Assembly: GCF_021869535.1 (NCBI RefSeq)
Contig: NW_026262712.1
Coordinates: 64,536,100-64,600,099, forward strand
Direction: 5' to 3'
Length of the DNA stretch: 64,000 bases
From: Mytilus californianus
Lineage: Eukaryota > Mollusca > Bivalvia > Mytilida > Mytilidae
Below the pieces are notes generated by a model, which worked only from the letters and a program-made list of their open reading frames with translations, searched no databases and had not been told where the DNA came from. This document shows, piece by piece, positions 61,720 through 64,000 of the stretch. The translations under genes were made by a program, and so were the position numbers. Numbering within the stretch: the first letter of the stretch is position 1; each line of letters starts with the position of its first letter.

Positions 61720-62613
61720 AGACGTGCCATTTTCTACATAGGGAAACATCGTTTTCAGCAATTATATTTATTGTTTCATGGCAATTCATGGAAAATTTAA
61801 AACAAAATACAGAAAATTCAGAGACTTTATTACAGATATATTCGTTATTACATTTTACACATAGATTAGAAGTGTTCTTGATTAAGTCCATATTTGAACT
61901 TGTTTCAAAACTAATTTAAATTAAAAATCTTGGTTCAGGGGATTAATTGATAGCATTGCATGCATTAGTTCTATGTCGATTAAGTACCGAATAGTCAAAT
62001 TTAAGAGTACAAGGAGAAAGTTGTTGATTGCCTATAAAATACCCATATTTTCGGCATTTAAGCATTTAAGCAACAGAAGGGTACATAATGACTATTTTCA
62101 AGTACTTAATGAAAAAAGAATTTAAAAAATTGTAGTCAAAGGAATTTCAATCACAATTAAAGGCAGGATCCACAAAAGACAGGTATACAAAACTATAGGT
62201 TTTATGTAGCGAATTGTTCAGTTTATATGAAACCATTATGGTTCAACCATATCAGGTAATGGTAACCTGTACATGTACATGTGACAGCAGGTGTGAGAAA
62301 TATTTTAAAAATAAAATAGCTTTATTATGAGTAAAGAAACAGATGAAACAATTTTAGTAAACACACAAATGAAAAGTAAACAAAAGCATCAATTGATGTT
62401 TACCTAGCACAAAGTATTCAGTTGTTACTAAATTGTCCAGGTAATTCAGGTATGTTTAATTTCAGTAAGGTCCATGGGGAGTTCAAGTAATAAAGTGCGA
62501 AATCATCACGTATGGTTTTGTTTTTTTACTTTTTAAGGCAAATAAAGATTAACTTTTACAAACTAAGTGGATAACTGTAAAATATGTTTTTTCAAATCTA
62601 TTTACATTCGAGT
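61720..62613. other. Gene-free stretch between convergent ORFs
   Basis: Nothing supported apart from an AATAAA on the plus strand near 62540. Confidence 0.4.
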
Positions 62614-62877
62614 TCATGGTACGATAGTTCGCCGATGATCTTCCGAAATGCAAATATCAGAAACTTGCGACCGTCCAAATCTAATATCTGATAAAATGTC
62701 GTTGTCATAATGTAAATCTGGTATCATCAATTCAGAAATAACTTCCCTAAGGCCGATTGTATCAAATTCTATGGCATCAATTTTGTGCGCCATTTTGATT
62801 GCGTCATGTTGGCACAAAAAATATGGATTTCCCGTTATTGTAACCAATCGCATACTTGGATTTATCTGAAGTACCAT
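62614..62877 (-). CDS. Possible small gene or terminal exon, 87 aa, unknown
   Basis: I do not recognise this protein. The frame opens at ATG 62877 and ends in TGA. Its composition is balanced (charged residues, no low complexity), unlike the AT-rich spurious frames around it. An acceptor-like pyrimidine run plus AG (GTTTGCCCCCAG) lies about 20 bases upstream. A TAA in frame lies between that AG and the ATG, so the ATG would be the start if this is an exon. There is no signal peptide, no membrane segment and no obvious poly(A) signal close by. It lies convergent to the cGLR gene, tail to tail. Confidence 0.35.
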   Translation of the reverse strand: MVLQINPSMRLVTITGNPYFLCQHDAIKMAHKIDAIEFDTIGLREVISELMIPDLHYDNDILSDIRFGRSQVSDICISEDHRRTIVP

Positions 62878-63699
62878 TAAATTATTTTAAAATCTGGGGG
62901 CAAACCTTAAATATTTCCATTTTAGGAGAAATGTTGCCGATTATTTACAGTTCTTTGTCATAGCGAGGGTGTTACAACAAAGAAAATACTTGTTTCCCTT
63001 ACCGGAGGCACGTTTATGGAAAACAAATACACTCGTTTCCCGCACATTAAGGGTTTTCTAAAATCTTAGTAGAAATGCATGGCTATGTTATAGATATTTC
63101 ATATATTTCTATGTTTCGTAAATTATACCATTATGATAGTTTTTGTAGAAACCAACTGTCATAACTTCATGAGACGAAGTCGAGTCTGGTTGCCAAGGGG
63201 TGTCAACAAAAACTATGATATTATTTACGATACAATGAAAAATTATCACAAAAAAAGATAAAAGATATCTGTTTTAAGGTACTAGTAACAGGTACGTAAA
63301 TGGGAAATCTCACGGATTTTCATGAATATTTGAACGCTATTTGACCATGTGGAACTGCATATGAATATCGAAAAAAATATAAAGGTAACTTTTATACTGT
63401 CGGAAATAAGTATATAGCATTTGTATATACCTAAATGAAATTCCCGTTAAAACCACAAACAATGCATAAAAACTTAATAAAATTTGAACATCCGATATAT
63501 ATGCAACTATGCTTTTTAGAACTTAATTATATGTATAATGATTCTGAAAGTTTTTAAACGGAGCATATAGTGCTTTGACAGTTAAAATGACATCCCAGTA
63601 CTCTTCAATAGGATCGGTACTTTGTGTCTACTGTCGTTATGATTTGTGCTTATCTGATGAGTTGAGCTATTTCCTACCGTGATTTTAACAGTTTGTTCT

Positions 63700-63970
63700 T
63701 ATAAATGTCTAAGGTTAAGGTGAGGAAGAGATCACAAACATGTTAAACACAGGCACATTCGATATGTGCTTGTCCCAAGTCTGCAGCCTATTTTGTTTAA
63801 TGTTTTGTTTTAAATCAGGCTTTTGTTTTTTTCGTTTAAATTGTTTCACATTTTGTCATGTTGAGGTCTTTTATAGCTGACTATACAGAATGGGTTTTGC
63901 TCACTGTTGAAGGTTGACTCTGATGGATAGCTATATCATTGGCAATCATACCACATCTCCTTATTTCATA
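63700..63970. repeat. Dispersed mussel repeat at the window end
   Basis: Carries AAGTCTGCAGCC, TTTTATAGCTGACTATACAG and GGCAATCATACCACATCTCC, a diverged member of the family seen at 33515-33735. Confidence 0.7.
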
Positions 63971-64000
63971 TAATGATGCAGGAACCTATTTGAAAAATAC

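Overview
The window is AT-rich, intron-bearing metazoan DNA. Several dispersed repeats look to me like families common in marine mussel (Mytilus) genomes: the 'two-step' repeat that ends in a CATACCACATCTTCTTAT-type sequence, the '(CGT)n / CTCACC' modular repeat, and tRNA-derived SINEs. I take it to be a bivalve, probably Mytilus, from family-level recognition only; no database search was made. Most of the window is repeats. Three gene models are well supported, and two short ORFs are possible genes.

Layout. 1-15.0 kb is gene-free: a modular CTCACC repeat (1.23-2.94 kb), a 29-bp minisatellite split by an 0.83-kb insertion (3.68-5.35 kb), palindromic hairpins and SINE fragments. 15.16-17.43 kb (minus) holds a two-exon gene for a secreted Asn/Gln/Trp-rich protein with ten 10-residue repeats. 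It has a signal-peptide exon, a TATA box and a poly(A) signal. 22.62-35.42 kb (minus) holds a nine-exon short-chain dehydrogenase/reductase gene of 273 codons that resembles HSD17B14. Its introns carry many mobile elements, one broken copy of exon 1 and a large nested inverted-repeat element. A 227-bp MITE sits 16 bp upstream of its ATG. 36.2-42.8 kb has a possible small secreted ORF, a tRNA-derived SINE and more repeats. 42.85-58.22 kb is a tandem segmental duplication with a unit of about 6.7 kb. The two copies differ by clean insertions, which gives natural empty sites for several transposons: a TTAA-flanked 610-bp element, a TA-flanked 2.1-kb element and an 8-bp-TSD element. 59.72-61.70 kb (plus) holds a Mab-21/cGAS-like receptor (cGLR-type nucleotidyltransferase) gene. 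Its catalytic motif is intact, but the reading frame is broken at one point, best explained by a duplicated GT dinucleotide.

How the genes relate. No operon-like or pathway link is visible between the three genes. One is probably an extracellular structural protein, one a soluble NAD(P)-dependent oxidoreductase and one an innate-immune-type nucleotidyltransferase. The most unusual content is the transposon archaeology, meaning the tandem duplication with filled and empty sites and a MITE that may supply TATA-like boxes to a gene, together with the novel repeat protein and the frameshifted cGLR.
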